Below, piece by piece: positions 27,097 through 36,222 of a stretch of DNA of 64,000 nucleotides. The stretch's first letter is position 1; every line of letters begins with the position of its first letter. Where the stretch lies: the NCBI RefSeq assembly GCF_000746845.1, contig NZ_KN050846.1, positions 193,394 through 257,393 on the forward strand. The letters run 5' to 3'. Made by a program: the position numbers and the translations under genes. The notes beneath the pieces were generated by a model. It was given only the letters and a program-made list of their open reading frames with translations. It had not been told where the DNA came from and did not search any database. Source of the stretch: Altibacter lentus (GTDB lineage Bacteria; Bacteroidota; Bacteroidia; Flavobacteriales; Flavobacteriaceae).

Positions 27097-28404
27097 TTAT
27101 TGCGTCTTTGTTTCTATAAACTGCGGGTTTCGGGTAATCCGGTAAAACCGGATGGCTGCCGCTAATCCTATAACAGTAAAAGCCGAAAGCATCCAGAACA
27201 CGTGCTGATGTCCCGGTTCTCCGGGTGAAGCATCCAGCAGATATCCCATGGCAGGACCCATAAAAATATCCGGAGTATACCCCACAAGCGAGATAAGACC
27301 CACCGCAGTTCCCGTTACCGCCAAGGGGACATATCCTTCCTGTAGCGCAGCGAAGTACAGGGTTCTAAACGCATAGACACCCGTAGCTGTGATAAGTAAA
27401 GAAAGTAAAAAGAAGAACGATACAGAAGGACCCAATATGCCCGAAGCAAAGAGCAGCGAGCCGATCAACATGACCACGAATCCTAAAACCATCATCAAGG
27501 AGGTTTTTGTTTTATCTGCTAAAAACCCGATGCCCACACCTACCACAGGACGAATATAGAGCAGGTACGTGCCCACCTCTGCCGATTCGATCTCGTTGTA
27601 TAACATAACCTCTCTTGCATACAGCGAAAAGACATCGGTGATCTTATAGCCTACGTAGGCACAAAGAATAATGACCATTAAGAGCCAAACCGTTGGGATC
27701 TTTATAACGACAGCATAATTAAGGAGCGTTTCGTGGAAGGAACGTCTTGGCAATTCAAGCGGTTCTTCGGAAGGGTCACTTCTCAAGAAGAACAGTACCA
27801 GCAACCCTATGAGTCCTATGATCGCAGAGGAGATCAATATCACATACCTAAACGCCTCTTTCCGCTCGGCGAAGGCCGCTTCGGCAATTTCGGAAGTAAT
27901 GAAAAGGGAAAAAACGAACACCCCCAGAGATCCGAAGGCTGCGGCAACGAGTCCACGACCCCCGTCCAGAAATCCGAAGGCTCTTCCTTGTCGGTGTTGG
28001 CCACCCCATACACGGGTCGCTTTGATCATGGCCGCCCAGAACAGGAAGATGGTGGTGAAGCCCCAATACCCATAGAGCAGGTGTAGTGTAGTATTTGAAG
28101 GATAGGTAGCCAGGACCACCCCTCCGGCTGCAGTGAGAAACAAGGCCACCGCAATGAGTATCTTGGGTTTGAAGGCATCGGCAAGACTGCCACCAAAGAG
28201 ATAGGAGATAAAAGCAACCATCCCGTAGACCGAAAAACAGGTGCCCAGTTCTAAATTAGTAAGTTCGAAAACATCTAAAAATGTAGGGCGAAAGACCCGT
28301 GCCAGTACAAAGGGCAGGATGAAGACCGCCTCTCCCGCAAGAATGAGCAGTATAATAGTGAATGTTTTCTGAAAAGATAGGGAAGCACCGGTTTTCACCT
28401 GCAA
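27097..28404 (-). CDS. MFS transporter
   Basis: A 435-residue membrane protein with twelve predicted helices. It has a major-facilitator layout: a first half with YGMVAFISYLFGGSLADAFKPKILI (motif A-like loop 2-3), a central cytosolic loop (SDPSEEPLELPRRSF), and a second half with VGIGFLADKTKT as the repeated loop. It most resembles the sugar-phosphate/nitrate-type MFS group by length and layout, but the substrate cannot be told. Confidence 0.88.
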   Translation of the reverse strand: MQVKTGASLSFQKTFTIILLILAGEAVFILPFVLARVFRPTFLDVFELTNLELGTCFSVYGMVAFISYLFGGSLADAFKPKILIAVALFLTAAGGVVLATYPSNTTLHLLYGYWGFTTIFLFWAAMIKATRVWGGQHRQGRAFGFLDGGRGLVAAAFGSLGVFVFSLFITSEIAEAAFAERKEAFRYVILISSAIIGLIGLLVLFFLRSDPSEEPLELPRRSFHETLLNYAVVIKIPTVWLLMVIILCAYVGYKITDVFSLYAREVMLYNEIESAEVGTYLLYIRPVVGVGIGFLADKTKTSLMMVLGFVVMLIGSLLFASGILGPSVSFFFLLSLLITATGVYAFRTLYFAALQEGYVPLAVTGTAVGLISLVGYTPDIFMGPAMGYLLDASPGEPGHQHVFWMLSAFTVIGLAAAIRFYRITRNPQFIETKTQ

Positions 28405-28752
28405 AAGATAGTGAATCTGGAAATAGCGTTGAACGAATATTTTAGTACGTTTATCGATATCGCCTTTACCGGGAGGAAAATCTACTTGTTTTAAGCGGCG
28501 CGGAGCGCATTTTTAGGAATGGAACACACTATTATGATGCATTTCGGCCTCAAAACTCCAACATTTCACAACAGTTTCAAATTCAAGTATATAGTAAAAA
28601 TCGGACGTACCGTTAAAAAATTACGATAAAAATAACATTCTTAAATAAAATAATATTTTTTTGCGAAAAATTTAGATAAAATAATATTTCAGTAAAAAAA
28701 ATATAGATAATTAACGTATATTTAAGAAACTATTAACCAATATTAATTCGAT
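28405..28752. other. AT-rich intergenic region, no gene seen
   Basis: 348 bases between the divergent MFS and PPC-lipoprotein genes. No open frame looks coding. The right half is very A/T-rich and has a possible -7 box, TATATTTA (28717-28724), for the plus-strand gene. The left half should hold the MFS promoter. Confidence 0.5.
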
Positions 28753-29607
28753 ATGAAAACAAAAAACAACGTTTTTGTGCTGGGCTTATGCATAGCACTC
28801 AGTATGACCTTTTCCTGTTCCAAAGAACAGGCCAACGACCTTCCGCAGGAAGAGAATCTAACTTTTGAGCAAAAGTTAGAATTGTATGGAGAAACGAACT
28901 CTAATTTACCACAACGTGCACCGGTGACTTATGTAGGAGAACTTTGTGATGAAGTTGTTCAAGGCACCGTAAATTCTGGACAGTCTATAGGTAACCCTAC
29001 GGGATGGAACTATTATTCTTTTGAAGGTAATGCCGGTGATAATATCACCATACAGGTGAATCGTCTAGATGATGGGATGGATGCTGCTTTTTCACTTTTC
29101 GAAGGCACTACTAATGATTCAGACGGTGTTAACTTTTTAAATGGAGGTGCTAACATGACCTTTTTAGACTTTGGAGATGATGAAATACCTCATCCCGGAT
29201 GTTTTGGAGATCCTTATTCTGCTATAGTGTTACCCTCTACAGGAAGTTATACTCTAGCTGTGTATTATTGGGCAAATTGCGGAACGACTCCGTATGATTA
29301 TGAAATAGTTACTACAGGCATCTCCTGCGACGCAGATGGTGACGGGTGTAACGATAATGTGGATCCGCATCCTAACTCAGACGTTCGCAATAAGGTACGC
29401 ATTAACGGGTGTAATTCAAGAGTGCCTAACGTGTTCGTAACACAGTGTAGTACCATGAACGATCTTATTCAGGATTGTATGGACAATGCTTCCAATACAG
29501 GAGCGTTCCTGCATTGTTTAGGGCAATTGACCAACGACTGGGTGCATGATGGATTGATCACTGCCGGACAAAAGGCGAAGATCTTACGCTGTGCGTTTAG
29601 TTTTTAA
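28753..29607 (+). CDS. Cys-rich lipoprotein with pre-peptidase C-terminal-like (PPC) domain
   Basis: A 284-residue exported lipoprotein (signal LCIALSMTFSCSKEQ). Residues of about 60-185 form a PPC-like beta sandwich (GWNYYSFEGNAGDNITIQVNRL, LPSTGSYTLAVYYW). Then comes a calcium-type Asp-rich loop (CDADGDGCNDNVDPHPNSD) resembling thrombospondin type 3 repeats, and a C-terminal helical Cys-rich region (NGCNSR, TQCSTMNDLIQDCM, HCLGQL, ending RCAFSF). Eight or more cysteines in an exported protein suggest disulfides. No T9SS sorting tail and no protease domain. The C-terminal region is not one I recognise. Confidence 0.85.
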   Translation: MKTKNNVFVLGLCIALSMTFSCSKEQANDLPQEENLTFEQKLELYGETNSNLPQRAPVTYVGELCDEVVQGTVNSGQSIGNPTGWNYYSFEGNAGDNITIQVNRLDDGMDAAFSLFEGTTNDSDGVNFLNGGANMTFLDFGDDEIPHPGCFGDPYSAIVLPSTGSYTLAVYYWANCGTTPYDYEIVTTGISCDADGDGCNDNVDPHPNSDVRNKVRINGCNSRVPNVFVTQCSTMNDLIQDCMDNASNTGAFLHCLGQLTNDWVHDGLITAGQKAKILRCAFSF

Positions 29608-29644
29608 TTGTAACTAACCAGCGCCTCCTTGTTGAGGCACCATA

Positions 29645-29680
29645 AAAAAGAGCTGTGAATTTTCACAGCTCTTTTCTTTT
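29645..29680. terminator. Bidirectional terminator
   Basis: A perfect stem GAGCTGTGAA/TTCACAGCTC with a 2-nt loop and A/T flanks on both sides. It serves the PPC-lipoprotein gene (plus) and the carboxylase gene (minus), which converge on it. Confidence 0.85.
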
Positions 29681-29698
29681 TGTCAATATGCAGCGCGA

Positions 29699-31327
29699 CT
29701 ATACCTGGATCACCCCCAGATTGAAGGGCTTTTCCATAGGAGCGTGGTTCGCTGCTTCGATCCCCATGGAGATCCATTTTCGGGTATCCAAAGGATCGAT
29801 CACTGCGTCTGTCCACAGGCGGGAAGCTGCATAATATGGTGATATTTGTCTATCGTAACGTGCCTTGATCCGGTCGAAGAGTTCTTTTTCGACCTCCGGG
29901 GTGATGGTCTCTCCCTTTTTCTTCAAGGAGGCAGTTTCTATCTGTAAAAGCACCTTTGCGGCACTGTTACCGCTCATGACGGCAAGTTCGGCACTGGGCC
30001 AGGCGGCAATGAGCCGTGGATCGTAGGCTTTTCCGCACATGGCATAATTACCCGCACCATACGAATTACCTATAACGATCGTAAATTTTGGGACCACACT
30101 GTTGCTAACGGCATTCACCATTTTTGCACCGTCTTTAATGATCCCGCCGTGCTCACTTTTACTACCCACCATAAAACCGGTGACGTCTTGTAGAAAGACC
30201 AAAGGGATTTTTTTCTGATTGCAATTTGCTATAAATCGCGTGGCCTTATCGGCACTATCACTGTAGATCACACCGCCAAACTGCATTTCGCCCTTTGTGG
30301 TCTTTACCAAACTACGCTGGTTCGCCACGATACCAACAGCCCAGCCGTCAATGCGGGCATAGCCGGTGAGGATGGTTTTTCCGTACCCTTCCTTATATTG
30401 TTCGAATGCGCTGTTGTCCACCAGTCGTTTGATGATCTCGAGCATATCGTATTGATCGGCTCGGGAGCGAGGGAGGATACCGTGAATGTCATCCGGGTTC
30501 TCCTTGGGCTTGGCCGGTGTATCCCGGTTAAAGCCCGCTTTATCATAATCTCCAATTTTGGACATGATATTTTTGATGGTGTCCAATGCATCTTTATCGT
30601 CTTTCGCTTTGTAATCGGTCACACCACTTATCTCGCAGTGGGTGGTAGCACCGCCCAAGGTTTCATTATCGATACTTTCGCCAATAGCGGCTTTTACCAG
30701 ATAGCTTCCTGCGAGGAAGATACTTCCGGTCTTATCCACAATAAGCGCTTCGTCACTCATAATAGGGAGATACGCCCCACCCGCGACACAGCTGCCCATG
30801 ACCGCAGAGATCTGTATGATTCCCATACTGCTCATGACGGCATTGTTCCGAAAGATCCGTCCAAAATGTTCTTTGTCCGGGAAGATCTCATCCTGCATTG
30901 GCAGATACACACCGGCGCTGTCCACGAGATAGATGATGGGAAGCCGGTTCTCTATGGAGATCTCCTGTGCCCGAAGATTCTTCTTTGCCGTGATAGGAAA
31001 CCAGGCACCTGCTTTTACGGTGGCATCGTTTGCGACCACAATACACTGTTTCCCTTTAACGTAGCCCATTTTCACGACCACACCGCCGCTGGGGGCCCCT
31101 CCATGTTCTTCGTACATACCGTCTCCTGCGAATGCGCCAATTTCGATGGTAGGTTTTTTATCATCCAAAAGATAATTGATACGCTCCCGGGCGGTCATTT
31201 TTCCTTTCGCATGGTGTTTTGCAATACGTTTTTCACCACCACCCAATTTTACTTCGGCGAGGCGTTTTCTTAAATCGGACAGTAAGAGTTTATTGTGATC
31301 TTCGTTTTTATTGAAGTTAATATCCAT
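29699..31327 (-). CDS. Acyl-CoA carboxylase beta subunit (methylcrotonyl-CoA carboxylase-like carboxyltransferase)
   Basis: A 542-residue biotin-dependent carboxyltransferase. Signature stretches: KMTARERINYLLD, DSAGVYLPMQDEIFPDKEHFGRIF, VMGSCVAGGAYLPIMSDEA, LGGATTHCEISGV and QDVTGFMVGSKSEHGGIIKDGAKM. These fit MCCase beta better than propionyl- or acetyl-CoA carboxylase, mainly through the DKEHFGRIF and GGAYLPIMSDEA regions. It would carboxylate methylcrotonyl-CoA in leucine breakdown, with a biotin-carrying alpha subunit that is not in this window. The start at 31327 is preferred over a TTG or ATG-like start 21 nt upstream. Confidence 0.9.
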   Translation of the reverse strand: MDINFNKNEDHNKLLLSDLRKRLAEVKLGGGEKRIAKHHAKGKMTARERINYLLDDKKPTIEIGAFAGDGMYEEHGGAPSGGVVVKMGYVKGKQCIVVANDATVKAGAWFPITAKKNLRAQEISIENRLPIIYLVDSAGVYLPMQDEIFPDKEHFGRIFRNNAVMSSMGIIQISAVMGSCVAGGAYLPIMSDEALIVDKTGSIFLAGSYLVKAAIGESIDNETLGGATTHCEISGVTDYKAKDDKDALDTIKNIMSKIGDYDKAGFNRDTPAKPKENPDDIHGILPRSRADQYDMLEIIKRLVDNSAFEQYKEGYGKTILTGYARIDGWAVGIVANQRSLVKTTKGEMQFGGVIYSDSADKATRFIANCNQKKIPLVFLQDVTGFMVGSKSEHGGIIKDGAKMVNAVSNSVVPKFTIVIGNSYGAGNYAMCGKAYDPRLIAAWPSAELAVMSGNSAAKVLLQIETASLKKKGETITPEVEKELFDRIKARYDRQISPYYAASRLWTDAVIDPLDTRKWISMGIEAANHAPMEKPFNLGVIQV

Positions 31328-31464
31328 GCGTGCTTGAGATTTGTTCAAAAATACAAAAGTATGGTATTTTGCATACTGAAAAATCTATTTTATTACCGAT
31401 ATTTGCGATACGTTGTTTTAGTGACATTATAGGAACAGTTTAGAACATGCGTTAGCGATCGAGC

Positions 31465-31537
31465 CATTGTTGAAGCTCTCCGCCCCCGGCGGAAGCGACT
31501 GGTGAGAGCGCGGTGCGCGTTAGAGCGCAAACGCCCA
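31465..31537. repeat. GC-rich inverted element upstream of the small membrane-protein gene
   Basis: A short G/C-rich island in an A/T-rich gap. It contains CTCTC/GAGAG and CCGCC/GGCGG complementary patches and a GCGC-rich segment (GCGCGGTGCGCG). It looks like a decayed mobile or REP-like repeat rather than coding DNA. Confidence 0.4.
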
Positions 31538-31553
31538 AAAAACATATAAGATG

Positions 31554-31730
31554 ATGAATAAAAATACAGTATTAGCATGGGCCACCTTTATTATGATCGT
31601 GGTAGGTGTTGCACTTATTGCCATGGGAGCCTTTCGATATGACGATGTGGCGGGCTGGGGCTTTGCCGCTGTTGGAATTGGCTTCTTTGCCATTGCTTGG
31701 GTATTCAATGCCTTGAAAGGAAGAGTATAA
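31554..31730 (+). CDS. CAL67264-type small membrane protein (58 aa)
   Basis: A 58-residue protein with two membrane helices, VLAWATFIMIVVGVALIAMG and GWGFAAVGIGFFAIAWVFNA, joined by the short loop AFRYDDV and ending in LKGRV. Sequence and length agree with the CAL67264 family membrane protein as I recall it from flavobacteria, where it also sits just before ettA. The ATG at 31554 is chosen; a second ATG directly precedes it. Function unknown. Only 91 nt separate it from ettA, so co-transcription is likely. Confidence 0.85.
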   Translation: MNKNTVLAWATFIMIVVGVALIAMGAFRYDDVAGWGFAAVGIGFFAIAWVFNALKGRV

Positions 31731-31821
31731 GGGGTTTGATCGTTGGCGCGACCGAAAGCTACAAACAAGGATTGCGCCATCTACTCCCACTAGTAAATAA
31801 TCAAAAAAAAATTACAAAAAA

Positions 31822-33513
31822 ATGTCTGACGATAAGAAAGTGATCTTTTCGATGTCCGGGGTGACGAAAACGTATCAAAATGCGCAAACACCGGTCCTAA
31901 AGAATATTTATTTAAGTTTTTTCTACGGTGCCAAGATCGGTATCCTGGGGTTGAATGGAAGTGGAAAATCTACCTTGCTGAAGATCATCGCAGGCGTGGA
32001 AAAGAACTACCAGGGGGATGTGGTCTTTGCTCCCGGCTACAGTGTAGGCTACTTGGAACAGGAACCCAAGCTGGACGATGAGAAGACAGTGCTTGAAGTG
32101 GTTAGGGAAGGGGCGGCCGAAACGGTTGCCATTTTGGACGAATACAATAAGATCAACGACATGTTTGGTCTGGAAGAAGTGTACAGCGATCCGGACAAGA
32201 TGCAAAAATTAATGGATCGTCAAGCGGTCCTTCAAGATAAGATCGATGCCAGTGATGCCTGGGAACTAGACACCAAACTCGAGATCGCCATGGATGCCTT
32301 ACGCACTCCGGAACCCGATAAGAAGATAGGCGTTTTGTCCGGGGGAGAGCGTCGTCGTGTTGCCTTATGCCGATTATTGCTACAAGAGCCGGATGTGCTA
32401 TTGCTGGATGAGCCCACCAACCATTTGGATGCAGAGAGTGTACACTGGCTGGAACATCATTTAGCGGCCTATAAAGGAACGGTGATCGCCGTAACACACG
32501 ACCGGTACTTTCTGGACAATGTGGCCGGTTGGATCTTGGAACTGGATCGCGGTGAGGGGATTCCGTGGAAAGGAAATTACAGCTCTTGGCTGGATCAAAA
32601 ATCGAAGCGACTTGCACAGGAACAAAAACAAGCCAGTAAGCGACAGAAGACCCTGGAGCGCGAGTTGGAGTGGGTACGAATGGCCCCCAAAGGACGCCAA
32701 GCAAAGCAAAAAGCCCGTTTGAACAACTACGACAAGTTAATGAGTCAAGATCAGAAGCAGTTGGACGAGAAGCTGGAGATCTACATCCCCAACGGTCCGC
32801 GTCTGGGAACCAATGTGATCGAGGCCAAGGGGGTTGCTAAGGGATATGGTGACAAATTACTCTATGACGACCTAAACTTCAAACTGCCTCAAGCAGGGAT
32901 CGTGGGGATCATTGGTCCGAACGGTGCGGGAAAAACGACGATCTTTAGAATGATCATGGGAGAAGAGACACCGGATAAAGGTGAATTTATAGTGGGTGAC
33001 ACAGCGAAGATCGCGTATGTAGATCAAGCGCATTCCAATATCAATCCCGATAAAAGTATCTGGGAGAATTTTAGCGACGGCCAGGAATTGATCATGATGG
33101 GCGGCAAGCAGGTGAATTCCCGCGCTTATCTCAGTCGGTTCAACTTTAGCGGAAGCGAACAGAATAAAAAAGTTTCGGCGCTTTCGGGAGGTGAACGCAA
33201 CCGTCTGCATTTGGCCATGACATTAAAGGAAGAAGGAAACGTCCTGTTGCTGGATGAGCCCACCAACGACCTTGATGTAAATACCCTGCGAGCTTTGGAG
33301 GAAGGTTTGGAGAATTTTGCAGGCTGTGCCGTGGTAATCTCTCACGACCGGTGGTTCCTCGACAGAATTTGTACACATATACTTGCCTTTGAAGGAAACA
33401 GTGAGGTCTATTTCTTCGAGGGAAGTTTTAGCGATTACGAAGAGAACAAGAAGAAGCGCCTGGGAGGAGATCTTCTGCCTAAACGCATCAAGTACAAGAA
33501 ATTGATCCGATAA
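31822..33513 (+). CDS. ettA: Energy-dependent translational throttle protein EttA (ABC-F)
   Basis: A 563-residue ABC-F protein: two ATP-binding cassettes and no membrane domain. First cassette: Walker A GLNGSGKST, signature LSGGERRRV, Walker B VLLLDEPTNHLD. Second: GPNGAGKTT, LSGGERNRL, LLLDEPTND. Between them is the basic P-site-tRNA interaction motif linker (LAQEQKQASKRQKTLERELEW) and an arm in the first cassette. EttA binds the ribosomal E site and gates translation by ATP/ADP ratio. The C-terminal end (RLGGDLLPKRIKYKKLIR) is as in other EttA proteins. Confidence 0.95.
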   Translation: MSDDKKVIFSMSGVTKTYQNAQTPVLKNIYLSFFYGAKIGILGLNGSGKSTLLKIIAGVEKNYQGDVVFAPGYSVGYLEQEPKLDDEKTVLEVVREGAAETVAILDEYNKINDMFGLEEVYSDPDKMQKLMDRQAVLQDKIDASDAWELDTKLEIAMDALRTPEPDKKIGVLSGGERRRVALCRLLLQEPDVLLLDEPTNHLDAESVHWLEHHLAAYKGTVIAVTHDRYFLDNVAGWILELDRGEGIPWKGNYSSWLDQKSKRLAQEQKQASKRQKTLERELEWVRMAPKGRQAKQKARLNNYDKLMSQDQKQLDEKLEIYIPNGPRLGTNVIEAKGVAKGYGDKLLYDDLNFKLPQAGIVGIIGPNGAGKTTIFRMIMGEETPDKGEFIVGDTAKIAYVDQAHSNINPDKSIWENFSDGQELIMMGGKQVNSRAYLSRFNFSGSEQNKKVSALSGGERNRLHLAMTLKEEGNVLLLDEPTNDLDVNTLRALEEGLENFAGCAVVISHDRWFLDRICTHILAFEGNSEVYFFEGSFSDYEENKKKRLGGDLLPKRIKYKKLIR

Positions 33514-33534
33514 GAATTTCCTAATAAACATTCA

Positions 33535-33575
33535 ATATACTGTCGCATGTCGGCTTGAGACATGCGACAGTATAT
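33535..33575. terminator. Perfect 17-bp inverted repeat between convergent genes
   Basis: The arms ATATACTGTCGCATGTC (33535-33551) and its exact complement (33559-33575) enclose a 7-nt loop. It lies between ettA and the convergent propeller gene and is probably a bidirectional terminator, though it lacks a long T tract. Confidence 0.55.
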
Positions 33576-33591
33576 GGGTATAACGTTCCTT

Positions 33592-36129
33592 TTACTTAAC
33601 GAGAAGTTTCTTGGTAACTGTACGACCATTCCCTGTGATGTTCACAAAGTAAATTCCTTCTGAAATACCTTCCGTAGAAAAAGACAGGGGTGCTGCACTG
33701 CTGAAGGTTCCTTCGAACAATACGCGAACTTTTTTTCCGAAGAGATCGTAAAGCGTGATCGTACCCTGCGTGTTCAGGGTATGCGATATTTGAAAAGAGC
33801 CCCGACTAGGATTAGGATACAGTGTGATGCTTTCTTCGGAATTAATATAATCTGAAACATCCAGTACGATATTGGAAAGGTCGTATTGGTGAATGGATCT
33901 TCCGAAGGTGCCCGCATACAACATGTTTGTGGGTTCGTGGATCTTTAGGTCTCTTATCACTGTTATAGGCAGGTCGTTGCCCAGAATATTCCAACTAGTT
34001 CCTTCGTTCGAAGAATACCATACGTTCGTGTCGGTTGCTACAAAGAGTAATTGTTCGTCCTGCGTGAGTACAATGTCGTTTACAGGAATGCTGGGGAGAT
34101 TCCCCGATATGTCTGTCCAGTTTTGTCCGCCGTCAATGGTTTTAAAGACATGGGGTGTATAGTCGAGCAAACTAAACCCCGAAAAGGTAATGTAGGCGGT
34201 GGCATCATCACTTGGTGAGATCGCGATAGAAGTAACATACCGGTCCGGCAGTCCGCCACTCACATTGGCCCATGAGGTACCTCCGTTTGTGGTAACATGG
34301 ACGTTGCCATCATCGCTCCCCGTGTAGATAACATCCAGATTATTGTAAGAGGGTGCAATGGCAGTTAACGTGCCATAGGACAAAGAACCGCTGGGATGTT
34401 GTCCATTAGTGAGGTCCGGACTTATCGGACTCCATAGTACGGCTCTGTCTGATATATACAAACGGTTGGTACCATAATACACTTTTTCGGGGTTGAAAGG
34501 AGAAAGGACCACCGGTGTATTCCAGTTGTTTCGATCCCCACCGTTAATACCCGCAGTGGCACTTGAAAAGCTGGCTCCACCATTGGTAGAGCGCCCTAGA
34601 TTCCCATATTGAGCTTCGACATATATGAAGTTATTATCAACCGGATCGACATTTACGTGAAATCCGTCACCTCCCCAGATCGAGTTCCAGTCGTTGGTTC
34701 CCGCCGTAAGAGTTCGTATGGTGTTATTGTCCTGAGTACCCCCATAGACGCCATCGGGCTCCAGGTTGTCTACTTCAATATTGTAAAACTGAGTGATAGG
34801 AAGGTTAGTGAATTTTGTCCATGAGGTTCCTCCATTTTGAGAGGTATACGCACCTCCGTCATTTCCGGCCAAAAGAAAATTTGGATTTGTGGAAGAATAC
34901 TCTAGAGCATGATGGTCCACATGCATCCCATTGATAGTTTCCCAACTTGCTCCGCCGGTAGTGGTTCGTGCAATTCCTTGGCCCAAAACGAATACTTCAT
35001 CAGGATCTGTAGGACTTACTCTTATGTTCCCAAAATACCATCCAAAATTCGCATCGATACCTGCGAGATCTGAAAGCGTAACCAATGACCAGGTGTTTCC
35101 GTTGTCGTTCGAACGGTAGAGTCCGTTAAAGGTATTGGTGATCTCATTGGTGGTATAACGTGCATAGACCGTAGCAGGATTGGATTGTGAGATCGCAAGT
35201 CCAATACGGCCTGTTTGTCCGTTAGGTGCGGGAAGCCCATTCAATGCACCTAGTTGGGTCCATGTGTTTCCGCCGTCTGTCGAGCGGTGTATCGCAGAAG
35301 TCACACCGCCATAATCCCGTTGCCAGGGCTTGCGGGTACGTTCCCACATGGCTGCGAAAAGGATATTGGTATTCTGAGGATTCATGACCACATCGATAGC
35401 CGCAGTGGAATCTGTTACAAAGAGGACTTGCTCCCAATTGGCACCTGCATTGGTAGAACGATAGATACCCCGTTCATTGTTATACCCGTACAGTCGTCCT
35501 GTGGCCGCTGCAAAAACCCTGTCGGGGTTTGTTGGGTCTACAACAATTCGGGCAATATGATCTGAATCGTTTAAACCTACGTTCATCCAGTTATTCCCAC
35601 CATCGTCCGATCGATAGACGCCGTCGCCAAAATAAGCCCCGTCGGTAGCACTTCCGTTGGCTTCACCCGTTCCTACATACAACCTTTGTGCATTGGAAGG
35701 AGCAATAGCGATATCGCCTATGGAGGGTTTTCCTATTTGATCGAAAATAGGCGTCCAGCTCGTCCCGCCATTGGTCGTTTTAAAAACACCACCTGTAGCG
35801 GCTCCCACGTACAGAACGTCGTCATTAGTAGGGTCAATGGCCACATCGGTTATTCGTCCTCCTGTATTCAGGGGTCCTACCAGGGTCCAGTCGCTACCGT
35901 TGCTTTCCGGGCGCGAAGAGAGGATGGCTCGTGATTGAGCCAAGGCATTCTCCATAGCTCCCTTATTAATGATATTATTGGGGTAGGCACGCTGATTGTA
36001 CATCCATTCGTGCGGATATTCCTTAAAATTTTGAAGCGTGGCTTTCGTAGCACGCGGTTCTTTTTCAGAAAAAATAAACACGGAAAAGATCAGTAGAGCA
36101 ACCGATACGAGGAAAATAATTTTTTTCAT
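33592..36129 (-). CDS. BNR/VPS10-like beta-propeller protein with T9SS sorting domain
   Basis: An 845-residue secreted protein. A signal peptide (IIFLVSVALLIFSVFIFS) is followed by a propeptide-like region (residues 30-75) and many Asp-box/sortilin-type repeats (TTNGGTSWT, SDDGGNNWM, STNAGANWE, SSNEGTSWN) that form one or two large propellers. The last 80 residues are a type A sorting domain (ITLYPNPSRGSF to GRTVTKKLLVK), so it leaves through the type IX system. Sialidase catalytic residues were not seen. Relatives are usually glycosyl-hydrolase-like or adhesion proteins; activity is unknown. Confidence 0.92.
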   Translation of the reverse strand: MKKIIFLVSVALLIFSVFIFSEKEPRATKATLQNFKEYPHEWMYNQRAYPNNIINKGAMENALAQSRAILSSRPESNGSDWTLVGPLNTGGRITDVAIDPTNDDVLYVGAATGGVFKTTNGGTSWTPIFDQIGKPSIGDIAIAPSNAQRLYVGTGEANGSATDGAYFGDGVYRSDDGGNNWMNVGLNDSDHIARIVVDPTNPDRVFAAATGRLYGYNNERGIYRSTNAGANWEQVLFVTDSTAAIDVVMNPQNTNILFAAMWERTRKPWQRDYGGVTSAIHRSTDGGNTWTQLGALNGLPAPNGQTGRIGLAISQSNPATVYARYTTNEITNTFNGLYRSNDNGNTWSLVTLSDLAGIDANFGWYFGNIRVSPTDPDEVFVLGQGIARTTTGGASWETINGMHVDHHALEYSSTNPNFLLAGNDGGAYTSQNGGTSWTKFTNLPITQFYNIEVDNLEPDGVYGGTQDNNTIRTLTAGTNDWNSIWGGDGFHVNVDPVDNNFIYVEAQYGNLGRSTNGGASFSSATAGINGGDRNNWNTPVVLSPFNPEKVYYGTNRLYISDRAVLWSPISPDLTNGQHPSGSLSYGTLTAIAPSYNNLDVIYTGSDDGNVHVTTNGGTSWANVSGGLPDRYVTSIAISPSDDATAYITFSGFSLLDYTPHVFKTIDGGQNWTDISGNLPSIPVNDIVLTQDEQLLFVATDTNVWYSSNEGTSWNILGNDLPITVIRDLKIHEPTNMLYAGTFGRSIHQYDLSNIVLDVSDYINSEESITLYPNPSRGSFQISHTLNTQGTITLYDLFGKKVRVLFEGTFSSAAPLSFSTEGISEGIYFVNITGNGRTVTKKLLVK

Positions 36130-36170
36130 GACATAGCAATTTGTTCAAAGATAGGCGAATGCATCTTAAT

Positions 36171-36201
36171 TTGAAAAACCCTTGCAAAAGAAGTATCTTT
36201 C
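36171..36201 (+). promoter_or_regulatory. Promoter of the S9 peptidase gene
   Basis: TTG at 36171-36173 and TATCTTTC at 36194-36201 (7 of 8 to TAnnTTTG) with a 20-nt gap, 22 nt before the ATG. Confidence 0.6.
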
Positions 36202-36222
36202 AGTTTCAAAAAAAAAAATTAA

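Noticed and set aside
30398-31273. A 291-aa open frame opposite the carboxylase beta gene
   Set aside because: The opposite strand carries all family motifs of a carboxyltransferase; this frame is a codon-usage shadow.
31393-31578. A 61-aa minus-strand Arg-rich frame
   Set aside because: It translates the GC-rich inverted element; the plus-strand 58-aa membrane protein is the real gene here.
32153-32704. A 183-aa antisense frame within ettA
   Set aside because: His/Pro/Arg-rich shadow of a conserved ABC-F gene with no start context.
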